In this document: in pieces, positions 16,584-23,407 of the stretch
Numbering within the stretch: position 1 is the stretch's first letter
How the letters are laid out: each line of letters begins with the position of its first letter
DNA from: DASUTB01 sp036374835
GTDB taxonomy: Bacteria > Actinomycetota > Actinomycetes > Jiangellales > Jiangellaceae
Direction: 5' to 3'
NCBI GenBank assembly: GCA_036374835.1
Contig: DASUTB010000047.1
Coordinates: 1-46,088 of the forward strand
DNA: 46,088 bases
Notes under the pieces: model-generated
The model's database searches: none
Told to the model about the DNA's origin: nothing
What the model saw: only the letters and a program-made list of their open reading frames with translations
Made by a program: the position numbers and the translations under genes

Positions 16584-16615
16584 CCCGCGGGCGCGAGCGT
16601 TCTCGTGCTTGCGGG
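16584..16615. terminator. Bidirectional hairpin between convergent genes
   Basis: CCCGCGGGCGCGAG (16584-16597) pairs with CTCGTGCTTGCGGG (16602-16615) across a 4-base loop; three positions are G-T wobbles. It lies between the secreted-protein gene and the oppositely oriented mazF remnant. Confidence 0.6.
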
Positions 16616-16630
16616 TTCGGGGGCTACTCC

Positions 16631-16876
16631 TCAAGCCGTGGAAGGCATCGTTGACGGAGCGTCGCGAGGCGGTGGTAGGGGAATACGTCTACACAGTTCC
16701 GTGCCTGCAGTGCGGGTCACCGGGATGATGGTGATGACAGCTCGGTTCGACTCCAGCTCTGGTTGTACGCTGAGCAAGAGCACGGGCCGCCGGAGTCCCT
16801 GCTCATGCCCTACCGGTTCGCCAAGGTCAGCGAGGTAGATCTCACCGCCCCTCACCACTGGCCCCCGGGCAATCAA
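16631..16876 (-). pseudogene. Truncated MazF/PemK-type toxin
   Basis: The frame reads RGGEIYLADLGEPVGHEQGL, RRPVLLLSVQ and ITIIPVTRTAG, the first two-thirds of a MazF ribonuclease with the conserved RRP arginine. It then ends abruptly as PPPRDAPSTMPSTA. The final strand and helix of the family are absent, so the 81-residue product is short for MazF (usually 105-120) and probably inactive. Start candidates are TTG 16876, which overlaps the antitoxin stop, and the more typical GTG 16855. Confidence 0.65.
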
Positions 16877-16938
16877 CGATCGTCGGACACGTCCTCGAGA
16901 TCATCGGTGAGCGTCGCATCTGCGGCATAGGACTCACG
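16873..16938 (-). pseudogene. 3' remnant of the cognate antitoxin gene
   Basis: Directly upstream of the mazF remnant, a frame encodes SYAADATLTDDLEDVSDDR and ends in a TGA that overlaps the TTG of the toxin. Acidic C-termini of this kind wrap around MazF toxins. An in-frame TAG lies only a few codons upstream (16939-16941), so the DNA-binding half is gone. Confidence 0.5.
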
Positions 16939-16985
16939 CTAGGCAGTGGTCATTCCACGAGCGGCCTCCACCGACCAGTTGCAGA

Positions 16986-17013
16986 ATGCTGCTGCTGGCA
17001 GCATAATAATGCT
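16986..17013 (+). promoter_or_regulatory. Operator/promoter of the VapBC-type pair
   Basis: ATGCTGC (16986-16992) and GCAGCAT (16998-17004) form a 7-bp inverted repeat, and AGCAT-AATA-ATGCT (17000-17013) forms a second one that touches the ATG. A TAATAAT box lies just before the start codon, which suggests a leaderless transcript. Dyads at this place are typical for autoregulation by ribbon-helix-helix antitoxin complexes. Confidence 0.6.
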
Positions 17014-17247
17014 ATGGCATCGATCACCATCCGCGACGTTCCGGAAGAGACGCGGGACGAGTTGGCGGCACGTGCAGCTCGGACCGGTCGTTCGCTACAG
17101 GAGTACGTCCGCCGGGAACTGGTTGAGCTTGCCCGGCGGCCGGATGCTGAGACGCTGATGTCACGAGTTCGTAGCCGCAAACAGCGGACCGGCAGCCGGT
17201 TGTCGTCGGCCGCTATCGTTGAGCACCGGGATGCGGATCGCCGGTGA
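17014..17247 (+). CDS. vapB: FitA/VapB-type ribbon-helix-helix antitoxin
   Basis: A 77-residue antitoxin. The N-terminus SITIRDVPEETRDELAARAA gives the DNA-contacting beta strand and first helix of the FitA-like ribbon-helix-helix fold, with the second helix at RSLQEYVRRELVELA. The basic C-terminal part should bind and block the PIN toxin. Its TGA stop overlaps the toxin GTG start (GTGA at 17244), which couples translation. It likely autorepresses through the dyads just upstream of the start. Confidence 0.88.
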   Translation: MASITIRDVPEETRDELAARAARTGRSLQEYVRRELVELARRPDAETLMSRVRSRKQRTGSRLSSAAIVEHRDADRR

Positions 17248-17651
17248 CGATCGTCGTTGACGCCTCGGTGGTCGTCGCTGCGCTGGTTGACAGCGGGCCG
17301 GTAGGGACGTGGGCGGATGAAATATTGGAATCCGATGATTTGGCGGCTCCGCACTTGATGTCGGCGGAGGCGGCTAACATTCTGCGACGCGCATCCCAGG
17401 CTGGTCAGATCTCCGCCGATGTCGCCTCGTTGGCGCATGGTGATCTGCTGGCGCTTTCGGTGGAGTACTTTCCGTATGAGCCGTTCGGTGCGCGGGTGTG
17501 GGAGCTGCGCGACAACGTCACGTGCTATGACGCCTGGTACGTGGCTCTTGCGGAGGACCTCGATGCGTCGATGTCGACACTCGATCGAAAGCTCACCAGG
17601 GCGTCAGGCACTCGATGTAACTTCCTGACCGCACCGAACGACTACCCCTGA
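17244..17651 (+). CDS. vapC: VapC-type PIN-domain ribonuclease toxin
   Basis: A 135-residue PIN toxin of normal length. The acidic metal-binding residues are all in place: Asp6 (VVDASVV), Glu42 (SAEAANIL), Asp96 (CYDAWYVALAE) and Asp114 (TLDRKL). Such toxins cut specific tRNAs or rRNA when free of antitoxin. Expression is coupled to the upstream antitoxin by a four-base overlap. Unlike the other toxin-antitoxin material in this region, this pair looks intact. Confidence 0.9.
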   Translation: MTIVVDASVVVAALVDSGPVGTWADEILESDDLAAPHLMSAEAANILRRASQAGQISADVASLAHGDLLALSVEYFPYEPFGARVWELRDNVTCYDAWYVALAEDLDASMSTLDRKLTRASGTRCNFLTAPNDYP

Positions 17652-17753
17652 ACTGGTAGAGGCGGCGCGGCGAGAGCAGGCAGTGCCTCGCATGCGAGCC
17701 GATGAAGGGATGATCGACGCACGGGTGGTGTGGTGTCTGTGCCGGACCTTTTC

Positions 17754-18097
17754 GTGAGTGGAGTACTCGTGGAGCATGTTGTAACGCCGGTCGGCTTCGT
17801 TCGCAGCGGACGCACCGACATCGCGATGACCGACAACTGGGGCGAGGTGATCAGCACAATCGTCATCGACCAGCGGTACGGCGACGAGTGCACGCTCGGA
17901 CTGGACGAGTTCTGATCGAGCTAACGACATGCCGGATCGTGGCCGTCAACGGACGTTCGCTCGAAGTTGCCGGGCTTGACGCCGTCGACGGGACGCCCGT
18001 CCTGGATCTCAAGCCGACGATGATCGAGTTCCGGCCGGCGGATATATGCCAGCCGGAATGGGTCAGCCGACTGATGGCTGAGTACTTCCAGCCGTGA
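17754..18097 (+). pseudogene. trmO: Decayed TrmO/TsaA-like tRNA methyltransferase
   Basis: Two frames together resemble TrmO, which N6-methylates t6A in tRNA. The first (to TGA 17913-17915) reads VTPVGFVRSGRTDIAMTDNW followed by GEVISTIVIDQRYG and LGLDEF. The second, in another frame, reads CRIVAVNGRSLEVAGLDAVD and GTPVLDLKPTMIEF to 18097. The intervening block of roughly 60 residues, including the catalytic FHF-like strand, is missing. An internal deletion plus frameshift near 17910 is the simplest explanation. Confidence 0.62.
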
Positions 18098-18137
18098 ACT
18101 CGCCGCCGGCCGGCGGATTACCGACCCACCTGTTCCG

Positions 18138-18186
18138 GCGACGCGTACGGCCCCGCCGGAGGGTTGGATCGGATCGGCTGGAGCCA
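18138..18186 (+). repeat. Imperfect direct repeat, left copy
   Basis: This sequence begins GCGACGCGTACGG and ends in a GGATCGGCTG block. It matches 20022-20069 at roughly four of five positions in the same orientation. The two copies flank the three-gene operon 18309-19923. Confidence 0.5.
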
Positions 18187-18308
18187 CGTGGACGGCGAGC
18201 TCACTCCTCGATTGACCACGTGCGGGCCACGTCGATGAAGCGGGTGGCGTCCGCGGTCAGTGAGGGCTCGCCCGCCGTCCAGTTCGTGCATGCGGTCCTG
18301 CGCGGCGA

Positions 18309-18953
18309 TTAACGGTTGCGTTCGAAGTCGCCGGGATCGCCGGAGTTCGTCCGGCCCGATTCGCGTGCCTGCTCGGTCGCGTGCTTGGCCTGGTCGCGTG
18401 CCTCCCGACTGGTCGTCTGCGCGGCCCCGGCGGCCGTCTGCCGCACCTCGCCGGTTGCGGTCTTGGTCGCGTCCGTGGCCTCATCTTTGATCCGCTCGGC
18501 CGACTCGCCCAGTGCTTCTTTGGCGGGTTCGGCAACGTCGCCGACCTGCTCGGAGATGCGTTCTGCACCCTGCCGCTCTGCCTGGGAGGTAGGTAGCAAT
18601 GATGCGACGAGGAGCCCTCCGCCGAAGGCGATCAGCCCTGCGGCCATCGGGTTGCCCTCGGTCCGGCGCATGAGCCGGTCTGGAGCGGACTTTGCGGCCT
18701 CAGCCGCGGCGCCGGCCTTGTCTTGGCCGGCCTGGCTGAAATCGCGGGTGCGATCGCGCATGTCATGCGCAGTTTCCGAAGAAGTCCCCATTACACGATC
18801 CCTTGCGTTGCTGACCGCGGCAGTTATCCGCTGCCCACGGCGCCGGGCCGCCCGGCGCGGACTGGCTTTGTCAGCGAGTCGATCAACGTCATCGGCCAAC
18901 TCGGTCCGCGTTTGCTCGATCTCAGCTTCTATCTGGTCGGGTGCCTTGCCCAT
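18309..18953 (-). CDS. DUF3618-domain membrane-associated protein
   Basis: A 214-residue protein with an N-terminal DUF3618 motif (IEAEIEQTRTELADDVDRLA) and one hydrophobic segment near residue 120 (AAGLIAFGGGLLVASLL). A long charged Ala/Glu/Lys-rich tail follows and is probably helical or coiled-coil. It is last in an operon with a holin-family protein, whose 3' end it overlaps by 25 bases. ATG 18953 follows GGAGA. Such trios are widespread in actinobacteria and are thought to sit at the envelope; the role is unknown. Confidence 0.82.
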   Translation of the reverse strand: MGKAPDQIEAEIEQTRTELADDVDRLADKASPRRAARRRGQRITAAVSNARDRVMGTSSETAHDMRDRTRDFSQAGQDKAGAAAEAAKSAPDRLMRRTEGNPMAAGLIAFGGGLLVASLLPTSQAERQGAERISEQVGDVAEPAKEALGESAERIKDEATDATKTATGEVRQTAAGAAQTTSREARDQAKHATEQARESGRTNSGDPGDFERNR

Positions 18954-19351
18954 TTCGCGTTCTCCTTCATCGTCTCGATCGTGCGCTCCGGCTTCGGCGA
19001 CACGTCCTGCATGCGGCGCCGGCCGGACACGAAAAGCACGGCAGCCGCCACTGCCCACACGCCGGTGACTATCAGCGCCGCCCATCCGGCATCCATGACA
19101 TTGGCCAGGCCCAGGACGACGGCAAGTGAACCAAACACGGCCACCATCATCCCGGCGAACCCGGCGCCGCCGAGCATCCCGGCGGCTTTGCCGGCTTGTA
19201 CGGCGTCAGTCCGTATCTCAGCCTTGGCGAGTTCCATCTCCTGGCGGAGCATCTTGGACAGGTCTTGACTGATCTCGCGGATCAGTTCTCCTGCCGAGGC
19301 ATCCTCGGTTCGGGCCGATCTCATCGGCTCTTCGTCAACCGGTCCTGCCAT
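18929..19351 (-). CDS. Actinobacterial holin-X/phage-holin-3_6-family membrane protein
   Basis: A 140-residue protein. The N-terminal amphipathic segment (AGELIREISQDLSKMLRQEM) precedes two adjacent membrane helices (GMMVAVFGSLAVVLGLANVM and AALIVTGVWAVAAAVLFVSG) and a charged tail. This is the layout of the phage holin family commonly encoded beside DUF3618 genes in actinobacteria and not tied to a prophage here. The start at 19351 follows GGGAGGTGAG and lies five bases after the stop of the gene upstream. Confidence 0.82.
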   Translation of the reverse strand: MAGPVDEEPMRSARTEDASAGELIREISQDLSKMLRQEMELAKAEIRTDAVQAGKAAGMLGGAGFAGMMVAVFGSLAVVLGLANVMDAGWAALIVTGVWAVAAAVLFVSGRRRMQDVSPKPERTIETMKENAKWARHPTR

Positions 19352-19356
19352 CGGTC

Positions 19357-19923
19357 TCACCTCCCTTGCGACGGGCCCTCGGCGGCGGCGCCTGACGTGG
19401 ACTGCTGGGTCGGCTGCGACGACTGTGCCGGAGCCTCCCTGGTGGCCTTCGCCGTACGCCCCACCGCAAAGCCGGCCAGGGCGGCACCTACCAGGAACGC
19501 TCCCGGCCGCCGGCGGGCATATCCCTGAATCTCCTGCATCGTGCCGCCAACGCCGTGCTCGTCCAGGTAGTCGGCCGTCGACCGCCCGGCGTTCGCGAGC
19601 CCGGACACGAACTCGCGGGGCGCCGCATCTGGCTTTGCGCTGTCCGCCATGGCGAAGAGTTCTTCTGACCACTGTCGCAGGTTTCCGGCGAGCCGGTGGG
19701 CCTGCGACTCCGCTTCGGTACGTACCTTCTCACGCACCTGACGGCCCACCTGGCGCGCCTGCGTCTGTGCCTCCGAACCCACCGTTCGGGCTTGGTCGCG
19801 GGTGGTGTGCGCCACGCCGCCGGCCGCCTTCTTCGCCTCGTCTGTGACAGCGGATTCTTGTTGCCGGGCAGAATCGCTGCCTTGTTCACTTTGGCCAGTG
19901 CTCCGGACTTCTCGATCCGTCAT
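19357..19923 (-). CDS. Helical, charged envelope/stress-type protein, first gene of the operon
   Basis: A 188-residue protein rich in Ala, Gln, Arg and Glu. A region of 11-residue-like helical repeats (KKAAGGVAHTTRDQARTVGS) is followed by a short hydrophobic stretch near residue 155 (GAFLVGAALAGFAVGRT) and a low-complexity tail. Sequences of this kind recall LEA-like or stress-envelope proteins, but I cannot assign a family. ATG 19923 has a strong AGGGAGGG ribosome site. A GGGGTAC element on the minus strand (19967-19973) could be part of a stress-sigma promoter, but I cannot pair it with a good -35. Confidence 0.75.
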   Translation of the reverse strand: MTDREVRSTGQSEQGSDSARQQESAVTDEAKKAAGGVAHTTRDQARTVGSEAQTQARQVGRQVREKVRTEAESQAHRLAGNLRQWSEELFAMADSAKPDAAPREFVSGLANAGRSTADYLDEHGVGGTMQEIQGYARRRPGAFLVGAALAGFAVGRTAKATREAPAQSSQPTQQSTSGAAAEGPSQGR

Positions 19924-20021
19924 GGCGACATCCCTCCCTTGTGTCGGGTCGCTCAGAATTCGCTGAGTACCCCGATTCGAGACGAACATTCACGCTGCTA
20001 TAACGGCAATTCGCTGGTCCC

Positions 20022-20069
20022 GCGACGCGTACGGTCCGCCGCAGCGCTAGATTGGATCGGCTTGCGCCA
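20022..20069 (+). repeat. Imperfect direct repeat, right copy
   Basis: The second copy of the repeat at 18138-18186, beginning GCGACGCGTACGG and ending ATTGGATCGGCTTGCGCCA. It lies just upstream of the operon promoter region, while the other copy lies just downstream of the operon. Confidence 0.5.
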
Positions 20070-20182
20070 TCGCGGTGCGTGTCGTCGATGCGACCGCTGT
20101 GTTCGGCCTGGGACGGGCGGGCTATGACATGCCGAAGCCCCTCGGCCGGTGGGCCGGGGGCTTGGCGTGGGGTGGGCTGGGG

Positions 20183-20422
20183 TCAGGCTGTGACCCGCTC
20201 CTGGTGAGAGGTGCCCGAGCGGAGCATGGTACCGGCGCGGGTGATCAGCCAGATGCCGGCGATTGCGACGAGGGCGTAGACCACGCGGGTCAGCGCGTTG
20301 GTTTCGCCGAACTCGAGCCCGAAAATAAAGGCGACGAGGTCGAACTCGGCCAGTGCCACCAGGCCCCAGTTCAGGGCTCCTACGATCACCAGTGCGCCGG
20401 CCAGGATGTCTACCTTCTTCAT
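20183..20422 (-). CDS. DUF378 membrane protein
   Basis: A 79-residue protein with two membrane helices. The N-terminus KKVDILAGALVIVGALNWGL and the later RVVYALVAIAGIWLI are diagnostic of DUF378, a small family of unknown role. ATG 20422 follows AGGAGGAAG. It is divergent from the B12-binding MerR regulator, and the spacer is full of repeated TTGTCGA elements, so it is probably regulated by that protein. Confidence 0.88.
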   Translation of the reverse strand: MKKVDILAGALVIVGALNWGLVALAEFDLVAFIFGLEFGETNALTRVVYALVAIAGIWLITRAGTMLRSGTSHQERVTA

Positions 20423-20436
20423 GTCTTCCTCCTTGG

Positions 20437-20530
20437 TTGTCGAAGGTCTGTCGAGACTTACTCTGCACCATCCACTGCCAGTTGTCAAATGATTGTCGAA
20501 TGTTCGTTGAGACTGTGTATAGTTCGGTGC
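20437..20530. promoter_or_regulatory. Divergent control region with TTGTCGA repeats
   Basis: Repeats TTGTCGAA (20437-20444), CTGTCGAGA (20449-20457), TTGTCAAA (20482-20489), TTGTCGAA (20493-20500) and GTTGAGA (20506-20512) are spaced 11-14 bases, about one helical turn. A TATAGT -10 box at 20518-20523 lies seven bases before the regulator ATG, with TTGTCG as -35 after a 19-base spacer. Both features fit a MerR-type autoregulated, leaderless promoter, perhaps also acting on DUF378. Confidence 0.6.
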
Positions 20531-21397
20531 ATGGATGCGGTGATGAGGATCGGCGAGTTGTCCCGGCGCACCGGTGTATCGCCGGAGCTGCTGCGGGCCT
20601 GGGAGCAGCGCTACGGTCTGCTCCGGCCGACCCGATCCCCAGGCGGGTTCCGGCTCTACTCGCCCGAGGACGAGGCGCGGGTCCGGCGGACCACCACCCT
20701 GATCGCCGAGGGGTTGTCCGCGGCCGAAGCGGCCCGGCTCGCCGGCAGCACGTCGGTGGCCGGCACCGGGCCGGAACAACCCCTGGGCGCCGATCTTGCC
20801 GCCGCGCTGCAAGACGCGCTGGACCGCTTCGACGCCGCGGCCGCGCACACCGCTCTGGACCGGCTGCTCAGCGCGTTCTCGGTCGAGTTCGTCCTCACCG
20901 ACGTCCTGATTCCCTACCTGCGCGAGCTCGGGGAACGGTGGGCCACCGGCGAGGTCAGCGTGGCCCAGGAACACTTCGCCGCCAACCTCATCCGCGGCCG
21001 CCTCCTCGGACTCGCCGGAGACTGGGGAACCGGCGGATCCCCGACCGCGGTACTGGCCTGCCTGCCGGGCGAAGCCCACGATCTGGGACTACTCCTGCTG
21101 GGCATCCTGCTGGCCCGCCGCGGCTGGCAGATCACCTTTCTCGGAGCCGACACACCCATGGACACACTGCACACAAGCATCCAAACCCTGCGCCCCACCC
21201 TCGTCGTGCTCGCCACCGTCGACAAAACGGTGTTCGATGACAACGCCGCCGCCATCACGGCACTCGCAGCCGCGGCGCGGCTAGCCGTCGCCGCACCCGT
21301 CGACGAACAAACCATCGCCACCACAGGCGCACAATCACTCACCGGCGAGATCCCCGAAATCGCCGCCTCCCTGACAAAACAACAACAACCCCGCTAG
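20531..21397 (+). CDS. B12-dependent MerR-family photoreceptor regulator (CarH/LitR-like)
   Basis: This 288-residue regulator has an N-terminal MerR helix-turn-helix (MRIGELSRRTGVSPELLRAW), a helical B12-capping domain with the W-x9-EH signature (Trp137, Glu147, His148) and a cobalamin-binding Rossmann domain with ExHxxG (Glu181, His183, Gly186). In known CarH proteins the dark tetramer carrying adenosylcobalamin represses target genes, and light breaks the Co-C bond to release DNA. All key residues are present, so light sensing is likely. Usual targets are carotenoid genes; none lie here. The nearest divergent gene encodes DUF378. ATG 20531 suits a leaderless mRNA. Confidence 0.9.
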   Translation: MDAVMRIGELSRRTGVSPELLRAWEQRYGLLRPTRSPGGFRLYSPEDEARVRRTTTLIAEGLSAAEAARLAGSTSVAGTGPEQPLGADLAAALQDALDRFDAAAAHTALDRLLSAFSVEFVLTDVLIPYLRELGERWATGEVSVAQEHFAANLIRGRLLGLAGDWGTGGSPTAVLACLPGEAHDLGLLLLGILLARRGWQITFLGADTPMDTLHTSIQTLRPTLVVLATVDKTVFDDNAAAITALAAAARLAVAAPVDEQTIATTGAQSLTGEIPEIAASLTKQQQPR

Positions 21398-21533
21398 CCC
21401 AGCGGAGCGACGTGGTGCAGTCCCGCATTGGCCCGGCGGTTTCCAAGGGCGGAGCTGTCCGTGCCGGCCCGAAGCCACCGAAGCGGTCGGCCACTGTTCC
21501 CGCATCAGCTGCGCTTGCCGGCTGCAACTTGGC

Positions 21534-21568
21534 GACGCCCCGAGCGGATCAGCCACGCTCGGGGCGTC
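21534..21568. terminator. Hairpin between convergent regulator and methyltransferase genes
   Basis: GACGCCCCGAGC (21534-21545) and GCTCGGGGCGTC (21557-21568) form a perfect 12-bp stem with an 11-base loop. It lies midway between the 3' ends of two convergent genes and could serve both. Confidence 0.75.
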
Positions 21569-21687
21569 TATGGGGGCTAGCACCCCCACTTGGTTAAACG
21601 TCGTCGTCGCCGATGAGGTAACCACCTCGGGCCATCGAGTGTGGTCCGGTGGCCGCTGGAACTCCGTCGAGTAGCCTGCGGACCGGG

Positions 21688-22311
21688 TTAGCGCCGGGTG
21701 TGTCGCAACCTCGGCAGGAACCGACCGGTCCGTTCCGTGTACGCGCGGTATTCGTCGCCGAGTCCCTGTGGGGAGGCGAGCAGCTCTTCTTCCGCGGCCG
21801 CCCACCACGTGGCGGCCGCCACCCACATCGCCACGAACGCCAGCAGCAGGTAGCTGCGGAATACGAGTCCGGTGCCCACCGCGATCGCCGTGAAGGCGAC
21901 GTAGACGGGATGCCGGACGTAGCGGAAAGGCCCTGAGGTGACGAGCTTGTGATCCACGGTAAGCCCGTCCACGCTCATGTAATACCCCAGGACCCGACCC
22001 GCCCAGACAACGACGGTCATCCCTATCGCCCAGAGCCCCAGCCCGACGCTTTGCAGGAGAAGATCGATACCGGAGGACCAGTTCAACCACCCGTCATATC
22101 CCCAGCCGGGCGCGACGACCACCAAGGCGGGATAAAGGAGCGGGACGACCTGTGCCAGGTCGCCGCCCCGACGGATGAGCGCCGGGGGCCGCAACCTCGC
22201 CCGGCGCCGGGCGGTCCGGCCGGGGCGCTCCCACCACGACACCAGCACCCAGACCGCGCCGTTGACGACGGTCATCAGCACCGCTAGGAGTTGAGCGGTG
22301 TTCGTAGGCAC
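21688..22311 (-). CDS. Isoprenylcysteine carboxyl methyltransferase-like membrane enzyme
   Basis: A 207-residue integral membrane protein with about five helices. The SAM-binding end typical of ICMT/PEMT enzymes is clear: GPFRYVRHPVYVAF, then EEELLASPQGLGDEYRAYTE and RFLPRL. Bacterial members methylate small lipids or isoprenoid-derived acids; the substrate here is unknown. The GTG start at 22311 follows GGAGGG. A perfect 16-bp palindrome 24 bases upstream may be its operator. Confidence 0.83.
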   Translation of the reverse strand: MPTNTAQLLAVLMTVVNGAVWVLVSWWERPGRTARRRARLRPPALIRRGGDLAQVVPLLYPALVVVAPGWGYDGWLNWSSGIDLLLQSVGLGLWAIGMTVVVWAGRVLGYYMSVDGLTVDHKLVTSGPFRYVRHPVYVAFTAIAVGTGLVFRSYLLLAFVAMWVAAATWWAAAEEELLASPQGLGDEYRAYTERTGRFLPRLRHTRR

Positions 22312-22334
22312 GGCCCTTTCCCTCCGCGAACGGT

Positions 22335-22350
22335 GAGGGCGTACGCCCTC
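22335..22350 (-). promoter_or_regulatory. Perfect 16-bp palindrome upstream of the methyltransferase gene
   Basis: GAGGGCGTACGCCCTC is fully self-complementary and lies 24 bases upstream of the GTG at 22311, with GTGAAC just outside one end. Its position suits an operator. The cognate regulator is unknown. Confidence 0.5.
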
Positions 22351-22555
22351 GTGAACAGTTGACGGTCAGTATGCACCGCCGGCGTGTTTTGACCGCTCGC
22401 GGTCCGTTACGTACCGGCGACGTGTGTCGCAAGGACGCATATCCGGGACGATATCGGAGCCGGTGGCATAGAGTCCGAGACATGGCGCTCGAGGGTTCGG
22501 AGCGCGAGGCATCCAGGCCGGCTGCCCCAGGGTGAGCCGCTCAGGGAGGTATGCG

Positions 22556-23380
22556 ATGCCAACACAAGAGACTGCCGGATTCCTACATGACGACGCTCCA
22601 TACCTGAAAATCGGGCAGGGCCCGCCGCTGGTCATGGTGCAAGGGCTGACTCCCGAGCACGACGTGCTCACGGGTTGGCAGCGTCGGTGGCAACTGGCCA
22701 TGGCCAAGCCGCTGACCGGCGACTTCACCGTCTACGTCGTCAACCGCAAGCGAGGGCTCCAACCTGGCGAGTCGATGTCCGACATCGCTGGGCATCTGGC
22801 CAACGCGATTGAGCACGACCTCGACGAGCCGGTGTTCTTGCAGGGCACCAGCACCGGGGGGTCGGTGGCACTGCAACTCGCGGTCGACCGGCCGGATCTG
22901 GTGCGACGGCTGGTACTTGCATGTGCGGCATACCGGCTCGGGCCGTGGGGTCGTGAGCTGCAGGCCGAGATGGCGCGGTTGATTCGGGAGGGAAAACCGC
23001 AGGACGCGTGGGCCACGATGATTACCACGGGCATGATTCCCGGTCCGCTCCGCACTCCGGCACGCCCGCTGCTGCGGTTGGCGGTCAAGCCGATGATTCC
23101 CGCCGACCCGAGTGACCTGCTGGTCACGCTGGACGCTGAGGACGCCTTCGATGTTGCGGCCGAACTGCCGCGCGTCACGGCCCCCACCCTGGTCATCGGC
23201 GGGAGCGACGACAAGTTCTACTCCCGCGAGCTGTTCCGGGACACCGCCGCTGGCGTGCAGGACGGCCGAGTGCACATCTTCCCCGGCTGGGGGCACGCAC
23301 GCGCCTCCACCTCCACCGCGACCACCCACCTCGCGCTCGGCTTCATGCTCGCCGGCACATCCACCGAGGCCGGACCCTGA
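22556..23380 (+). CDS. Alpha/beta hydrolase
   Basis: A 274-residue soluble alpha/beta hydrolase with a canonical nucleophile elbow GTSTGGS, an acid in GGSDDKFYS and a histidine in FPGWGHARAS. It starts at ATG 22556 after GGGAGGT. The segment VVNRKRGLQPGESMSDIAG has a counterpart in the hydrolase at 10363, which suggests shared descent. There is no lid domain long enough to suggest a lipase; esterase or lactonase activity is likely, with unknown substrate. Confidence 0.85.
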   Translation: MPTQETAGFLHDDAPYLKIGQGPPLVMVQGLTPEHDVLTGWQRRWQLAMAKPLTGDFTVYVVNRKRGLQPGESMSDIAGHLANAIEHDLDEPVFLQGTSTGGSVALQLAVDRPDLVRRLVLACAAYRLGPWGRELQAEMARLIREGKPQDAWATMITTGMIPGPLRTPARPLLRLAVKPMIPADPSDLLVTLDAEDAFDVAAELPRVTAPTLVIGGSDDKFYSRELFRDTAAGVQDGRVHIFPGWGHARASTSTATTHLALGFMLAGTSTEAGP

Positions 23381-23407
23381 CCCCGGATTTCGGTGTGGCC
23401 ATACGGG

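Noticed and set aside
19967..19995. Possible SigB-like promoter for the DUF3618 operon (GGGGTAC with an upstream GTT)
   Set aside because: The spacing between the two elements is too short or the -35 match too poor to call.
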